A stretch of 64,000 bases of DNA from Clavibacter phaseoli (GTDB taxonomy: Bacteria; Actinomycetota; Actinomycetes; Actinomycetales; Microbacteriaceae), in assembly GCF_021922925.1 (NCBI RefSeq), contig NZ_CP040786.1:3038001-3102000 (forward strand), read 5' to 3'. This document shows positions 27,090 to 35,210 of this stretch, piece by piece; the first letter of the stretch is position 1; each line of letters opens with the position of its first letter. Made by a program: the position numbers and the translations under genes. A model generated the notes under the pieces. The model made no database searches. It was not told where the DNA came from and was given only the letters and a program-made list of their open reading frames with translations.

Positions 27090-29032
27090 GCCGGCACCTC
27101 CGCGGGCGCCGTCGTGGTGGACGCGGGCGCGACCGTCACGGGGACGGACGCGGACGCGGCGGCCGACGCGGACAGGGTCGCGGCGGCCGTCGTCGCGGAC
27201 GCGCGCGCCGCGGCCCGGTCGTTCGCCTGCAGCCGGCTCTCGAAGGAGCGGCAGATGGCGTGCACGGCGACGAGCTGCGCCTCCTGCACGTTGGCCGACG
27301 GCCCGTCGAGCGCGATGTGCTCGTCGCACGCCTCCACGAGCGGATTGGGGCCGGGGCCCGTCATCGCCCAGGTGGTGGCGCCGGCGGCACGAGCCGCAGC
27401 CGCGGCTCGGAGGAGGTTCTCGCTGCGGCCGCTCGTGGAGAGCAGCACGACGATGTCGCCGGATCTCGCGTGCGCGTGCACCTGCCGGGCGAAGACCTCG
27501 TCGAAGCCGTAGTCGTTGCCGATGGCCGTGACCGCGGACGACTCCGAGTGCAGCGCGATGGCCGAGAACGGGCGGCGGTCGCCGTCGAACCGGCCCACCA
27601 GCTCGCTCGTGAGGTGCTGGGCCTCGGCCGCGGATCCGCCGTTGCCCGCCGCGAGCAGGCGCGCGCCGCGGCTCATGCGGTCGGCCATCTCGCGGCCCCA
27701 CGCGGTGAGGCGCGGCGCGTGCGTGCGGAGGTCGGCGAGCACGGGGGCGAGCGCGTCGAGGTGGGCGTCGACCACGGTCGGGTCGGCGGGCAGGTCGTCG
27801 GGCGCGGCGGCCTGGATCGCGGCCCGGTACGCCTCCGCGGTGCGCGCCGCGACGGTCGACCACGCGTAGCCGTGCTCCATGCGGTCGCGGCCGGCGCGGC
27901 CGAGGCGGCGACGGCGGGCGGGATCCGCGAGCAGCCCCTCGAGGGCGTCCGCGATGGCGGCGGGGTCGCGCGGCGGCACGAGGATCCCCGTCACGCCGTC
28001 GACCACGCTGTCGGTGAGGCCGCCCACGGCGGAGGCGACGACGGGCACGCCCGAGGCCATCGCCTCGAGCGGCACGATCCCGAACGGCTCGTACCAGGGC
28101 GCGCACACCACGACGTCGGCGGTGCGCATCACGGCGGGCATGTCGGCCTGCGAGACGCGGCCGTGCAGGCGCACGCGGTCGGCGACCCCGGCGGCGCGCG
28201 CGGCGTCCATCAGGCGGCGGGCCTCGGTGTCCTCGCCCGCGCCCGCGGCGTCGCCGGATCCGCCGACGATGACCAGCTCGACGTCCCGGTGGCCGCGGCG
28301 CGCGAGGATCCCGACGGCCTCGATCGCGAGGTCGACGCCCTTGCGCGGCACCAGGCGGCCGACGACCATGACGCGCATCGGGCCGGCGTCGTCGTCGTAC
28401 GCGCGCGGCGTGAAGTGCTCGATGTCGACGCCGCAGGGGATCACGGTGATGCGGGCCGCGTCGACCCCTGCGCGCACGAGCTCCGCGGCCTCGTCGGAGC
28501 AGGTCGCGATGACCGCGTCGGCGCGGCGGCCGACCCCGGGCTCGAGCTCGGCGCGCGCGGCGGGGCTCGTGTCCTCGGCGCCGAGGTGGCGGCGCTTCAC
28601 GGATCCGAGCGCGTGGAAGGTGTGCAGCACGGGCGGCGCCGCGGCGGCGCCCACCGGGGAGGACGCGAGGCGCGCGGCGGCGTCGAGCGCGGCGACCCCG
28701 GACATCCAGAAGTGGCTGTGCACCACGTCGGGCCGCGCGGTGCGCCAGTCGGCGAGGAGGCCGTCGGCGAGCTCGCCCATGTGCGGCAGCAGCTCGTCCT
28801 TGGGGACGGCGCGGGCGGGTCCGGCGTCGAGGTGCACGACCTCCACGCCCGGCGCGAAGGCGACGCGCGCGGGCAGCGCCGCGTCGTCGCGGCGCGTGTA
28901 GACGGTGACGGTGTGGCCCTCCTGCGCGAGCGCAGCCGACAGCGCGGCCACGTGCACGTTCTGGCCGCCAGCGTCCACGCCGCCGAGCGTCGCCAGCGGG
29001 CTGGCGTGCTCCGAGATCATCGCGATCCTCAT
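27086..29032 (-). CDS. GT4 glycosyltransferase fused to GmhA-type sedoheptulose-7-phosphate isomerase
   Basis: A 648-aa fusion. Residues 1-410 are a GT-B glycosyltransferase of family 4: N-terminal GGVDAGGQNVHV, central VVGRLVPRKGVD at 223-234 and the EX7E motif around APWYEPFGIVPLEAM (Glu315, Glu323). Residues 430-600 are a SIS-domain phosphoheptose isomerase with AAGNGGSAAEAQHL (461-474), LSTSGRSENLL (531-541) and QEAQLVAVHAIC. GmhA converts sedoheptulose 7-phosphate to D-glycero-D-manno-heptose 7-phosphate, the first committed step. An Ala/Thr-rich tail follows. Both ends overlap the neighbouring genes by ATGA, so all are co-translated. Confidence 0.9.
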   Translation of the reverse strand: MRIAMISEHASPLATLGGVDAGGQNVHVAALSAALAQEGHTVTVYTRRDDAALPARVAFAPGVEVVHLDAGPARAVPKDELLPHMGELADGLLADWRTARPDVVHSHFWMSGVAALDAAARLASSPVGAAAAPPVLHTFHALGSVKRRHLGAEDTSPAARAELEPGVGRRADAVIATCSDEAAELVRAGVDAARITVIPCGVDIEHFTPRAYDDDAGPMRVMVVGRLVPRKGVDLAIEAVGILARRGHRDVELVIVGGSGDAAGAGEDTEARRLMDAARAAGVADRVRLHGRVSQADMPAVMRTADVVVCAPWYEPFGIVPLEAMASGVPVVASAVGGLTDSVVDGVTGILVPPRDPAAIADALEGLLADPARRRRLGRAGRDRMEHGYAWSTVAARTAEAYRAAIQAAAPDDLPADPTVVDAHLDALAPVLADLRTHAPRLTAWGREMADRMSRGARLLAAGNGGSAAEAQHLTSELVGRFDGDRRPFSAIALHSESSAVTAIGNDYGFDEVFARQVHAHARSGDIVVLLSTSGRSENLLRAAAAARAAGATTWAMTGPGPNPLVEACDEHIALDGPSANVQEAQLVAVHAICRSFESRLQANDRAAARASATTAAATLSASAAASASVPVTVAPASTTTAPAEVPA

Positions 29033-30123
29033 CGTGTCGTCCTCTCGTCGAGCGGGTGGGGCAGGGGGTGCGGGTCGGTGGGGCCGGGCGCGGCGACGGG
29101 GTGGGCGTCCGGCGGGGCGGTGGATCCCGCGGCCCGGCGACGCGCGCGCCGTCGGCCGGTCGCGTCCGCGGCGTCGTGCAGCACGGCGTCCATGTCATGC
29201 AGGAAGCGGCCGAGCGAGTAGCGGGCGAGCGCGGCCTCGCGGGCGACGCGGCCGCGGCGGGCAGCCTCGTCGGGATCCTCGAGCAGCAGGCGGGCGACGC
29301 GCACCAGGTCGGCGGGGTCGGACGAGATCGCGCCCGCATCCGGCGGCACCGCGCGCGACGCCTCGGTCGCGTCGAGCACGAGCACGGGCATGGCCATGTG
29401 CATCGCCTCGAGCAGCGACAGGCCGAGCGAGGTCCAGCGGTGCGGGTGCACGTAGGCGCGCAGCCGCGCGAGCTCGGGGTGCATGCGGGAGGTCGGCAGG
29501 TCGCCGCGCGGCACGATGCGGTCGCCGAGGTCGGGGAAGGCGCCCGGGAGGAGATCCGTGCCCATGCCGAACACCTCGACGGGCGCGACCGCCGCGAAGG
29601 CGGGAAGGAGGTCGGTGCCGGTGATGCGGCCGCGGCGCACGGGCTCGTTGATCACCGCGCCGAACGACGCGACCTCGCCCGTGTAGAGCGCGCCGGGGTC
29701 GGGCACGCCGTGCTCGACGACCGTCGTGGGCGCGACGCCGGTGTCCCACATGAGCGCGTTGAAGCGCGTGACGTGGATCACCGGGATGTCGTCGCGGCCG
29801 GCCAGCGCGTGCACCGTCTCGGTCGGGGCGCCGCGCGGGGTGTTGTGCTCGAGGAAGACGGCGGGCACGTCGGATCCGAGGCGGCGGCCCAGCAGGCGCT
29901 CCGCCTCCTCGATCTCGGCGACGCGCTGGAGCAGCACGAGGTCGACGTCGGCGTCGTGCAGGGACGACGGATCCACCTCGCGCGCGCTCGCGGGCCACGC
30001 GCGGCCGCCGCGGCCGAGTCCCCACGCGTCGCGCGCGGGCGTGGTGGGGAACAGGATCTCGTGGGTTCCGAGGACGAACGAGTCGGTCCAGCCGCCGTGG
30101 ACGTGCCACATCAGGATCCTCAT
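29029..30123 (-). CDS. glycosyltransferase, GT-B type
   Basis: A 364-aa protein with a glycosyltransferase C-terminal half: RWTSLGLSLLEAMHMAMPVL contains the acidic residue that binds the donor phosphate in GT4-like enzymes, followed by a DATEASRAVP loop. The N-terminal half is less typical (MRILMWHVHGGWTDSFVLG and LEHNTPRG). A basic and proline-rich tail of about 50 residues ends the protein. It lies between the GmhB-GT9 and GT4-GmhA fusions with four-base overlaps on both sides, so it probably acts on the same surface glycan. The sugar it adds is unknown. Confidence 0.82.
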   Translation of the reverse strand: MRILMWHVHGGWTDSFVLGTHEILFPTTPARDAWGLGRGGRAWPASAREVDPSSLHDADVDLVLLQRVAEIEEAERLLGRRLGSDVPAVFLEHNTPRGAPTETVHALAGRDDIPVIHVTRFNALMWDTGVAPTTVVEHGVPDPGALYTGEVASFGAVINEPVRRGRITGTDLLPAFAAVAPVEVFGMGTDLLPGAFPDLGDRIVPRGDLPTSRMHPELARLRAYVHPHRWTSLGLSLLEAMHMAMPVLVLDATEASRAVPPDAGAISSDPADLVRVARLLLEDPDEAARRGRVAREAALARYSLGRFLHDMDAVLHDAADATGRRRARRRAAGSTAPPDAHPVAAPGPTDPHPLPHPLDERTTR

Positions 30124-31703
30124 GCGGGCACCTCCGTGCGGCTCGTCGCCATGAGCCGCTCGACCGCGTCGGCGACCTCGGCGGGCGAGACGCCGGCGAG
30201 GCACGGGTGCCCGGGGACCGGGCAGTCGCGCGCGCGGCTCAGCTTGCAGGCCGCGTCCTGGTCGCCGAGCAGGATCACGGGCACGCGGTACGGCGCCCAG
30301 CGGATCGGCGGCACGACGGGCGAGAACAGGCTGACGACGGGCAGTCCCACCGCGGCGGCGAGGTGCGCGGGGCCGGTGTTGCCGCTCACGAGCACGGCCG
30401 CGCGGCGCATGAGGGCGCCCAGCCCGGCGAGGTCGGTGCGGCCGCCGAGGTCGAGGCCGGTGGATCCGGCGACGTGCGCCGTGAGCTCCCGCTCGTCGGG
30501 GCCGCCGGTGACGACCACGGGGATCCCGCGCTCGGCGAGCAGCGCCACGGCGTCGCGGTGCTGGTCGGCCGGATAGGAGCGCGCGCCGACCGCGGCGCCC
30601 GGGTGGACGAGCGCGAAGGGGCCGTCGGGGAGGAGCGCCTCCACGTCGGACGGCAGCTCGGCCGGCAGGACGGCGAGGCCCCCGTCGTCGTCGGTCGGCA
30701 GCGCGTGGCCGGCCGCGGCGGCGATCGCGAGGGCGCGCTCGGGCTCGGGCTGGTCCTCGTCGAGGTCCTCGCCGGGCTTGAGGCGCACGTCGAGGAGGGA
30801 GCCGGCGTAGTCGACGCTGGCGCCCGTGATCCGGCCGACGCCCGCGAGCCGCAGCAGCAGTGCGAGCGGGAGCGGCGACTGGTGGAAGGAGGTGAGGATG
30901 ACGGCCTCGTCCGCATCGACCTCGGCGAGGATCGCGTGCAGGGCGTCGACGGACGCGGCGTCGGCGGCGGGCGCGGGGGAGGAGATCCACGGCGCGTCCC
31001 ACACGTGCACCGCGTGGACGCCGGGGAGCAGCCGGCCGGCGGACGCGCCGCGCGGACCGCAGAGCAGGTGAACCTCCACGCGCGGGTCGGCGGCGACCGC
31101 GCGCACCGCGGGTCCGGAGATGAGCACGTCGCCCACGGAGTCGAGGCGCACGACGAGCACGCGGCGGGGCGCGGGGTCGTGGATGAGGAGGTGGACCGCG
31201 TCGAGGATCGTCGGGGCCACCAGCTCCGCCTCGGCCACCTCCTCCTCGCGCGTGACGGGCGTCGGCACGAGCACGCCGCGCGCGCCCGCGGCCCGGGCGG
31301 CGCCCATGTCGGCGGCGATGTCGCCCACGACGGCGACGCGCGACGGATCCACGCCCCACGTCCGGCAGGCCTCGAGCACCATGCCCGGCTGGGGCTTGCG
31401 GCAGTCGCAGCCGTCGTCGGAGCCGTGCGGGCACAGCAGCACGAGGTCGAACGCGCCGAGCAGCTCCTGCACGCGCGCGTTGACGGCGTCGGCCTGCGCG
31501 CGCGTGATGAGGCCGCGCGCGATGCCGGACTGGTTGGTCACCATGCCGACGCGCAGGCCCGCGGCGCGCACGGCGTCGATCGCCTCGCGGGCGCCGGGCA
31601 TCAGCGTGACGAGGTCAGGGTCGCCGTTGTAGGGCACGTCGACGACGAGCGTGCCGTCCCGGTCGAACAGGACGGCCTCGAGGTCGTTCCCGGGCGAGCG
31701 CAT
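30120..31703 (-). CDS. GmhB-type heptose bisphosphate phosphatase fused to GT9 heptosyltransferase
   Basis: A 527-aa fusion at the head of the heptose operon. Residues 1-170 are a HAD phosphatase with the nucleophile motif FDRDGTL (Asp14, Asp16), TNQSGIARG, the zinc-binding CPHGSDDGCDCRKP (Cys91, His93, Cys99, Cys101) and GDIAADMGAA, matching heptose 1,7-bisphosphate phosphatase. Residues 180-520 are GT9 with VVRLDSVGDVLISGP, HPGAAVGARSYP and SGNTGPAHLAAAVGLP. Thus one chain removes the C7 phosphate and another module uses the finished donor. The ATG is preferred over a TTG 33 bases upstream because the HAD fold then begins normally. Confidence 0.9.
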   Translation of the reverse strand: MRSPGNDLEAVLFDRDGTLVVDVPYNGDPDLVTLMPGAREAIDAVRAAGLRVGMVTNQSGIARGLITRAQADAVNARVQELLGAFDLVLLCPHGSDDGCDCRKPQPGMVLEACRTWGVDPSRVAVVGDIAADMGAARAAGARGVLVPTPVTREEEVAEAELVAPTILDAVHLLIHDPAPRRVLVVRLDSVGDVLISGPAVRAVAADPRVEVHLLCGPRGASAGRLLPGVHAVHVWDAPWISSPAPAADAASVDALHAILAEVDADEAVILTSFHQSPLPLALLLRLAGVGRITGASVDYAGSLLDVRLKPGEDLDEDQPEPERALAIAAAAGHALPTDDDGGLAVLPAELPSDVEALLPDGPFALVHPGAAVGARSYPADQHRDAVALLAERGIPVVVTGGPDERELTAHVAGSTGLDLGGRTDLAGLGALMRRAAVLVSGNTGPAHLAAAVGLPVVSLFSPVVPPIRWAPYRVPVILLGDQDAACKLSRARDCPVPGHPCLAGVSPAEVADAVERLMATSRTEVPA

Positions 31704-31852
31704 GACCGGCCCGTACCCGACTGCTCCTCCGGCCAAACCCCGCCGCGAGCACTTCTCCCCGGGGCGTCACACTCCTCCGCGGGGGCCCGGAGCAGCGCCC
31801 TCGGGCGGGGGCGCGCAGACGGGGGCGCGAGGCGACGCCGCGGCGCGGGCCG

Positions 31853-32509
31853 TCAGCGCCCGGGCTCCTCCGGCATCCACCGCGACCGCGCCAGCAGCAT
31901 CGGCATGAGCGGCGCGATCAGCAGCGCGCCCAGCCCGCCGACCGCCATGTCGCCGATCGTGTCGTCGTAGCCCGTGAGGATCGCGGGGTCCAGCCACGCC
32001 TGCCCCGCCCACTCGCCGAGCTCCCACAGCGCCGAGAGCGCGAGGCCCACCGCGAGGCTGAGGATCCCGAGGGGCAGCGGCCGCCGGTCCACCACGACGC
32101 CCGCGCGGTCGGCCAGCAGGATCACGAGCGCGGCGAGGGCGGCGGTCGTGATGAGGTGCGCGGGGATGTCCCACCAGGAGAGCGTCTCGTAGAGGTCGAG
32201 CCGGTTGCTCGCCGCCGAGACGAGCGTCGTGATCCCGATGGCGAGGTCGAGCCCCGGCCGGGCCCCGAGGAACCGCGGCGCGACGAGCCCGAGCAGAGCG
32301 AGCGCGAACATCGCCGACGTCGTGCCCGTCCACGCGAACACGGAGAAGAGGAACGTGAGGAACCCGATCACCCGCACGGCGTCGGCGAGCACGGCCGTGA
32401 TCCCGTGCGGCGGCTGCAGGAAGGTGCGCGCGGCGTCGGCGGCGAAGGCGGCGACGTCCTCGGGGGCGTGCGGGGCGGCGCTCCCGCCGGGCGGCGGATC
32501 CGTCAGCAC
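31853..32509 (-). CDS. YjdF/DUF2238-like membrane protein
   Basis: A 218-aa integral membrane protein with about six hydrophobic segments. The pattern WWDIPAHLITTAALAAL in mid-protein and ALWELGEWAG followed by GYDDTIGDMAVGGLGALL resembles the DUF2238/YjdF family, whose function is unknown. GTG is the start; it lies inside the end of the upstream nuclease-fold gene with a seven-base overlap, so the two are coupled. Confidence 0.68.
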   Translation of the reverse strand: MLTDPPPGGSAAPHAPEDVAAFAADAARTFLQPPHGITAVLADAVRVIGFLTFLFSVFAWTGTTSAMFALALLGLVAPRFLGARPGLDLAIGITTLVSAASNRLDLYETLSWWDIPAHLITTAALAALVILLADRAGVVVDRRPLPLGILSLAVGLALSALWELGEWAGQAWLDPAILTGYDDTIGDMAVGGLGALLIAPLMPMLLARSRWMPEEPGR

Positions 32510-33348
32510 CGCACCACCGCCTGCAGCGCCTCGTGGTCGCTCGGCGCCCGCCCGCCGATGCGCGTGGTGTTGATGCCGACGCGCTCGACCTCGACGTCGG
32601 GCGTCACGAGCATCCAGTCGATGCGGCGGGTCGTGCGCTTCGGCGCCTTGTAGTTCGACCAGGTGCCCCACTCGGGCGTGAGGCGCTCGCGCGCGGCCGG
32701 CCAGGCGTCCACGAGCGCGCCCGACTCGACCAGCAGCCGGTGCGGCTCCGTGTCGACGCCCGCGTTGGTGTCGCCCGAGACGATCGTGGGCACCTGCACC
32801 TCGGCGACGATCTCGAGCATCATCCGCGCCGACTCCTCGCGCGACCGCCGCGAGAGGTGGTCGAAGTGCGTGTTCACGTGGCGCAGCGGCAGTCCGGTGG
32901 CGAGGTCGGTGAAGTCGGCGACCACGGCGATCCGCGGCACCATGTTGCCCCAGCTGCGGGATCCGGCGACCGCGGGCGTGTCCGAGAGGGCGACCTGGCG
33001 CCAGCTCGTGAGCTCGAGGCGGCGCGTGTCGTAGAAGGTGGGGCAGCCCTCGCCGTGGCCGTCGGCGTTGCGGCCGTGCCCGATCCGCCGGTAGTGCCGC
33101 CCGAGCGCGTGCGACAGCGCGCGGCCCTGCGTGGGCATCGCCTCCTGCGTGCCGAGGAGCGCCGGCTGCTCCCGCTGGAGGAGCTCCGCGATGAGCGGCT
33201 CGCGGTCGGCCCAGCGGTCGGGGCTGCCCGGCCGGTAGCGGCGGAACAGGCGCCGGATGTTGTACGTCATCACGTGCAGCTCGGGGGCGTCGACCGGGCC
33301 GACGAGCGCCCGTCCGTCCTGGAGGGTGCCGTCGGCGCGGAGGGTCAT
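32503..33348 (-). CDS. endonuclease/exonuclease/phosphatase family protein
   Basis: A 281-aa protein with the DNase I-like fold. Ordered motifs are VMTYNIRRL near residue 27, the metal-binding glutamate in LLGTQEAMPTQG, HVNTHFDHLS, SGDTNAG and the C-terminal RRIDWMLVT and PSDHEALQAVV. Members hydrolyse phosphodiester or phosphomonoester bonds in nucleic acids, lipids or inositol phosphates. No signal peptide is seen. It is coupled to a small membrane protein gene; the substrate cannot be told. Confidence 0.85.
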   Translation of the reverse strand: MTLRADGTLQDGRALVGPVDAPELHVMTYNIRRLFRRYRPGSPDRWADREPLIAELLQREQPALLGTQEAMPTQGRALSHALGRHYRRIGHGRNADGHGEGCPTFYDTRRLELTSWRQVALSDTPAVAGSRSWGNMVPRIAVVADFTDLATGLPLRHVNTHFDHLSRRSREESARMMLEIVAEVQVPTIVSGDTNAGVDTEPHRLLVESGALVDAWPAARERLTPEWGTWSNYKAPKRTTRRIDWMLVTPDVEVERVGINTTRIGGRAPSDHEALQAVVRC

Positions 33349-33442
33349 GCCTCCATCGTCCCCCCGCGCGGCCGCGGCGACCGCCGCTGGCGGGGAACCG
33401 TCACGCCCGTTCGGGGGGTGTCGGGCGTCGCCGGGCTGCTGC

Positions 33443-33477
33443 TTGACTGCCGCCGTCCGGACGACCGGACGTCTACT
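33443..33477 (+). promoter_or_regulatory. possible promoter and dyad of the small secreted protein gene
   Basis: TTGACT at 33443-33448 resembles a -35 box. It is followed by the dyad CGTCCG-GACGAC-CGGACG (33454-33471) and TCTACT at 33472-33477. The spacing of 23 bases is too long for a standard promoter, so the dyad may be a regulator site inside a weak promoter. Confidence 0.3.
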
Positions 33478-33488
33478 GGGGGAGAAGC

Positions 33489-33737
33489 ATGCGCACGAGG
33501 ATCGCGACCATCATCCTGGCGGCCACCATGGTGGCGGGAGGCACCGTGCTCGGTGCGGCACCGGCCCAGGCGGCCAAGCTGCAGTGGGTGACCATGCAGC
33601 CGAGCAAGGCGCTGTGCGCGTCGGCCGTGTCCTGGAAGCTGAAGGAGTTCGCCAACACCGGCACCAAGGTCTACGGCACGTCGCCGTGCCGCTCGACCTT
33701 CAAGGGCTGGGAAGGCGCCATCCAGTACCAGGGCTAG
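33489..33737 (+). CDS. small secreted protein, 82 aa
   Basis: I do not recognise a family. The 82-aa precursor has a clear Sec signal peptide ending near APAQA (about residue 28), leaving a mature peptide of about 54 residues with two cysteines (ALCAS and SPCRS) that could form one disulfide. The mature part is basic and aromatic (KLQWVTMQPSK, FKGWEGAIQYQG). A GGGGGAGAA site precedes the ATG. It overlaps the convergent OhrR gene by four bases. Size, export and cysteine pair resemble small secreted effectors, inhibitors or bacteriocin-like proteins, but this is only analogy. Confidence 0.8.
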   Translation: MRTRIATIILAATMVAGGTVLGAAPAQAAKLQWVTMQPSKALCASAVSWKLKEFANTGTKVYGTSPCRSTFKGWEGAIQYQG

Positions 33738-34204
33738 GCGTCCGCGGGATCCGGGGCGGCGTCGATGCGCGCGAGGAACGCGTGCAGGTCGTCCCGGATC
33801 CGGCCGAGCTCCGACGGGGTCATGCCCGTCCGCGCGGCCACCCGCCCCGGCACCTGCTCGGCCTGACGGCGGAGCGCCCGGCCCGCGTCGGTGAGGGTGA
33901 CGCGCACGACGCGCTCGTCCTCGTCGCTGCGGGCGCGCTCCAGGAGGCCGGCCGACTGCAGGCGCTTGAGCAGCGGGGTCACGGTGGCGGGCTCGAGGGC
34001 GAGTGCGCCGCCGAGGTCGGAGATCGAGCGTCCGTCGCGCTCCCAGAGCGCGAGCATCACGAGGTACTGCGGATGCGTGAGGCCGAGCGGCTCGAGGATC
34101 GGGCGGTACAGCGCGACGACGGATCGCGCCGCCAGCACGGCCGCGAAGCAGACCTGGCTCTCGAGCGCCAGGGGATCCGTGCGCGTCGCGTCCTCGTGTG
34201 CCAT
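33734..34204 (-). CDS. MarR/OhrR family transcriptional regulator
   Basis: A 156-aa MarR-type regulator with a winged helix domain (LGLTHPQYLVMLALWE and SDLGGALALEPATVTPLLKR). The N-terminal SQVCFAAVLAARS places a cysteine at residue 19, the position of the peroxide-sensing cysteine in OhrR, so a role in organic peroxide response is likely. No ohr peroxidase gene is adjacent. It is divergent from a small zinc-ribbon gene with 44 bases between them. The start is set at the ATG before AHEDA. Confidence 0.82.
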   Translation of the reverse strand: MAHEDATRTDPLALESQVCFAAVLAARSVVALYRPILEPLGLTHPQYLVMLALWERDGRSISDLGGALALEPATVTPLLKRLQSAGLLERARSDEDERVVRVTLTDAGRALRRQAEQVPGRVAARTGMTPSELGRIRDDLHAFLARIDAAPDPADA

Positions 34205-34235
34205 GCCCGCCCTCGCCGTCGTCCGGAATACCGCG

Positions 34236-34241
34236 TACACT
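34236..34241 (+). promoter_or_regulatory. probable -10 box of a leaderless small gene
   Basis: TACACT ends seven bases before the ATG of the zinc-ribbon gene. No ribosome site is present. The box lies in the short gap shared with the OhrR-like gene and may be under its control. Confidence 0.4.
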
Positions 34242-34248
34242 TACTACT

Positions 34249-34485
34249 ATGACACGAGGTAAAGGCCAGGCGGACGGCCCGCGACGCGAGCGCGGCTTCG
34301 GAGCCGCCGTCGAGCGGTTCAACGAGCGGCTCCGCCCGTACCTCGGCGCGCCCCCGCTCGGCCCGTACACCGACGACCCGGTGCCCGAGCCGCAGTCGCG
34401 CCTCTGCCCCATGTGCGGCAAGCCGATGCCCGACCACGACATCGACCGGTCCGGCGCGCGCACGCAGGTGCACTGCCCGGTCTGA
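34249..34485 (+). CDS. small protein with a C-terminal CxxC motif
   Basis: A 78-aa basic protein of unknown function. The C-terminal half has CPMCGKPMPDH followed by a final CPV, which could bind zinc as a half or atypical ribbon. The N-terminal half is Arg/Gly-rich and hydrophilic. It is divergent from the OhrR-like regulator, a position often taken by a regulated target. Codon use is typical of the window. Confidence 0.65.
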   Translation: MTRGKGQADGPRRERGFGAAVERFNERLRPYLGAPPLGPYTDDPVPEPQSRLCPMCGKPMPDHDIDRSGARTQVHCPV

Positions 34486-34509
34486 TCCGCGTGCGGTGAT
34501 CCCGCGCCG

Positions 34510-35145
34510 TCAGGCCGCCGGCGCCGCCACGCGCGCCGACCGCCACATCGCCACCGGGCGCGACCCGGCGAGGCCCGTCAGCTCGCCCAGCTCGGCGAAG
34601 CCGTTCCGCAGGTAGAGCGCGCGGTTCCGCGCGGTCGACGACTCGAGGTAGGCCGCGGATCCGTCGGCGTCGACGCGGGCGAGGCCGTGGGCGAGGAGCG
34701 CGGATCCGACGCCGAGGCCCCGCGCCGCCGCGCCCACGCCGACCTCGGCGAGCCGCCAGTGCGGGAGGCCGGGTCGGGCGCGGTCCAGGGTGCGGAGCCG
34801 GGTGGCGGCGCGGAGGGCGCCCGCGACGCCGAGGGCGAGGAGGAACGTCGGCGCCTGGCGGAGGGTCCGGTGCGCGGGGATGCCGCCGGCCGCCTCCCAG
34901 ACGGCCGCGCCGAGGATCCCGCCGCGGGCGTCGACCGCGACGTCGACCGTCCCGTCGGGGAGCGGCCCGCTGCGGAGGAGCGCGGCGAAGAGGAGGGCCA
35001 GGCGCTCCGGCTGGCGCGGGCCGGCGGGGACGAAGCCGGCCAGCACGGGATCCTCCGCGAAGGCCTCCGCGAGCACGCGGGTCACGTCGTCGAGGTCGGC
35101 GGCGCGAGCCGTGCGGATGGTCGGGGTGGGGTGGTCGGTGCGCAT
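34510..35145 (-). CDS. GNAT family N-acetyltransferase
   Basis: A 211-aa acetyltransferase. The acetyl-CoA-binding motif appears as VGVGAAARGLGVGSALLAHG (Q/RxxGxG/A type) and the following strand and helix as YLESSTARNRALYLRNGF, typical of GNAT enzymes acting on small molecules. It is divergent from a TetR regulator, which may control it. A possible -10 box lies six bases before the ATG and there is no ribosome site, so the mRNA may be leaderless. The acceptor substrate is unknown. Confidence 0.87.
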   Translation of the reverse strand: MRTDHPTPTIRTARAADLDDVTRVLAEAFAEDPVLAGFVPAGPRQPERLALLFAALLRSGPLPDGTVDVAVDARGGILGAAVWEAAGGIPAHRTLRQAPTFLLALGVAGALRAATRLRTLDRARPGLPHWRLAEVGVGAAARGLGVGSALLAHGLARVDADGSAAYLESSTARNRALYLRNGFAELGELTGLAGSRPVAMWRSARVAAPAA

Positions 35146-35151
35146 GCTCCG

Positions 35152-35204
35152 ACGCTAGGCGATGGATTCGGCCACGCGGCCAAATGTGCCCCGCTTGGTA
35201 GCTT
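35152..35204. promoter_or_regulatory. divergent leaderless promoters and dyad between GNAT and TetR genes
   Basis: On the minus strand TAGCGT (complement of 35152-35157) lies six bases before the GNAT start. On the plus strand TAGCTT at 35199-35204 lies six bases before the TetR start. Between them GGCC-ACGC-GGCC and nearby symmetric bases could form the TetR site. Confidence 0.42.
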
Positions 35205-35210
35205 TCTCCC

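Noticed and set aside
31704..31736. Longer start (TTG) for the GmhB-GT9 fusion
   Set aside because: The added residues are Gly-rich without conservation, and the ATG puts the HAD motif at its usual distance.
33734..34204. The gene as a generic MarR antibiotic regulator
   Set aside because: The cysteine in the first helix with its surrounding residues fits OhrR better than multidrug MarR proteins.
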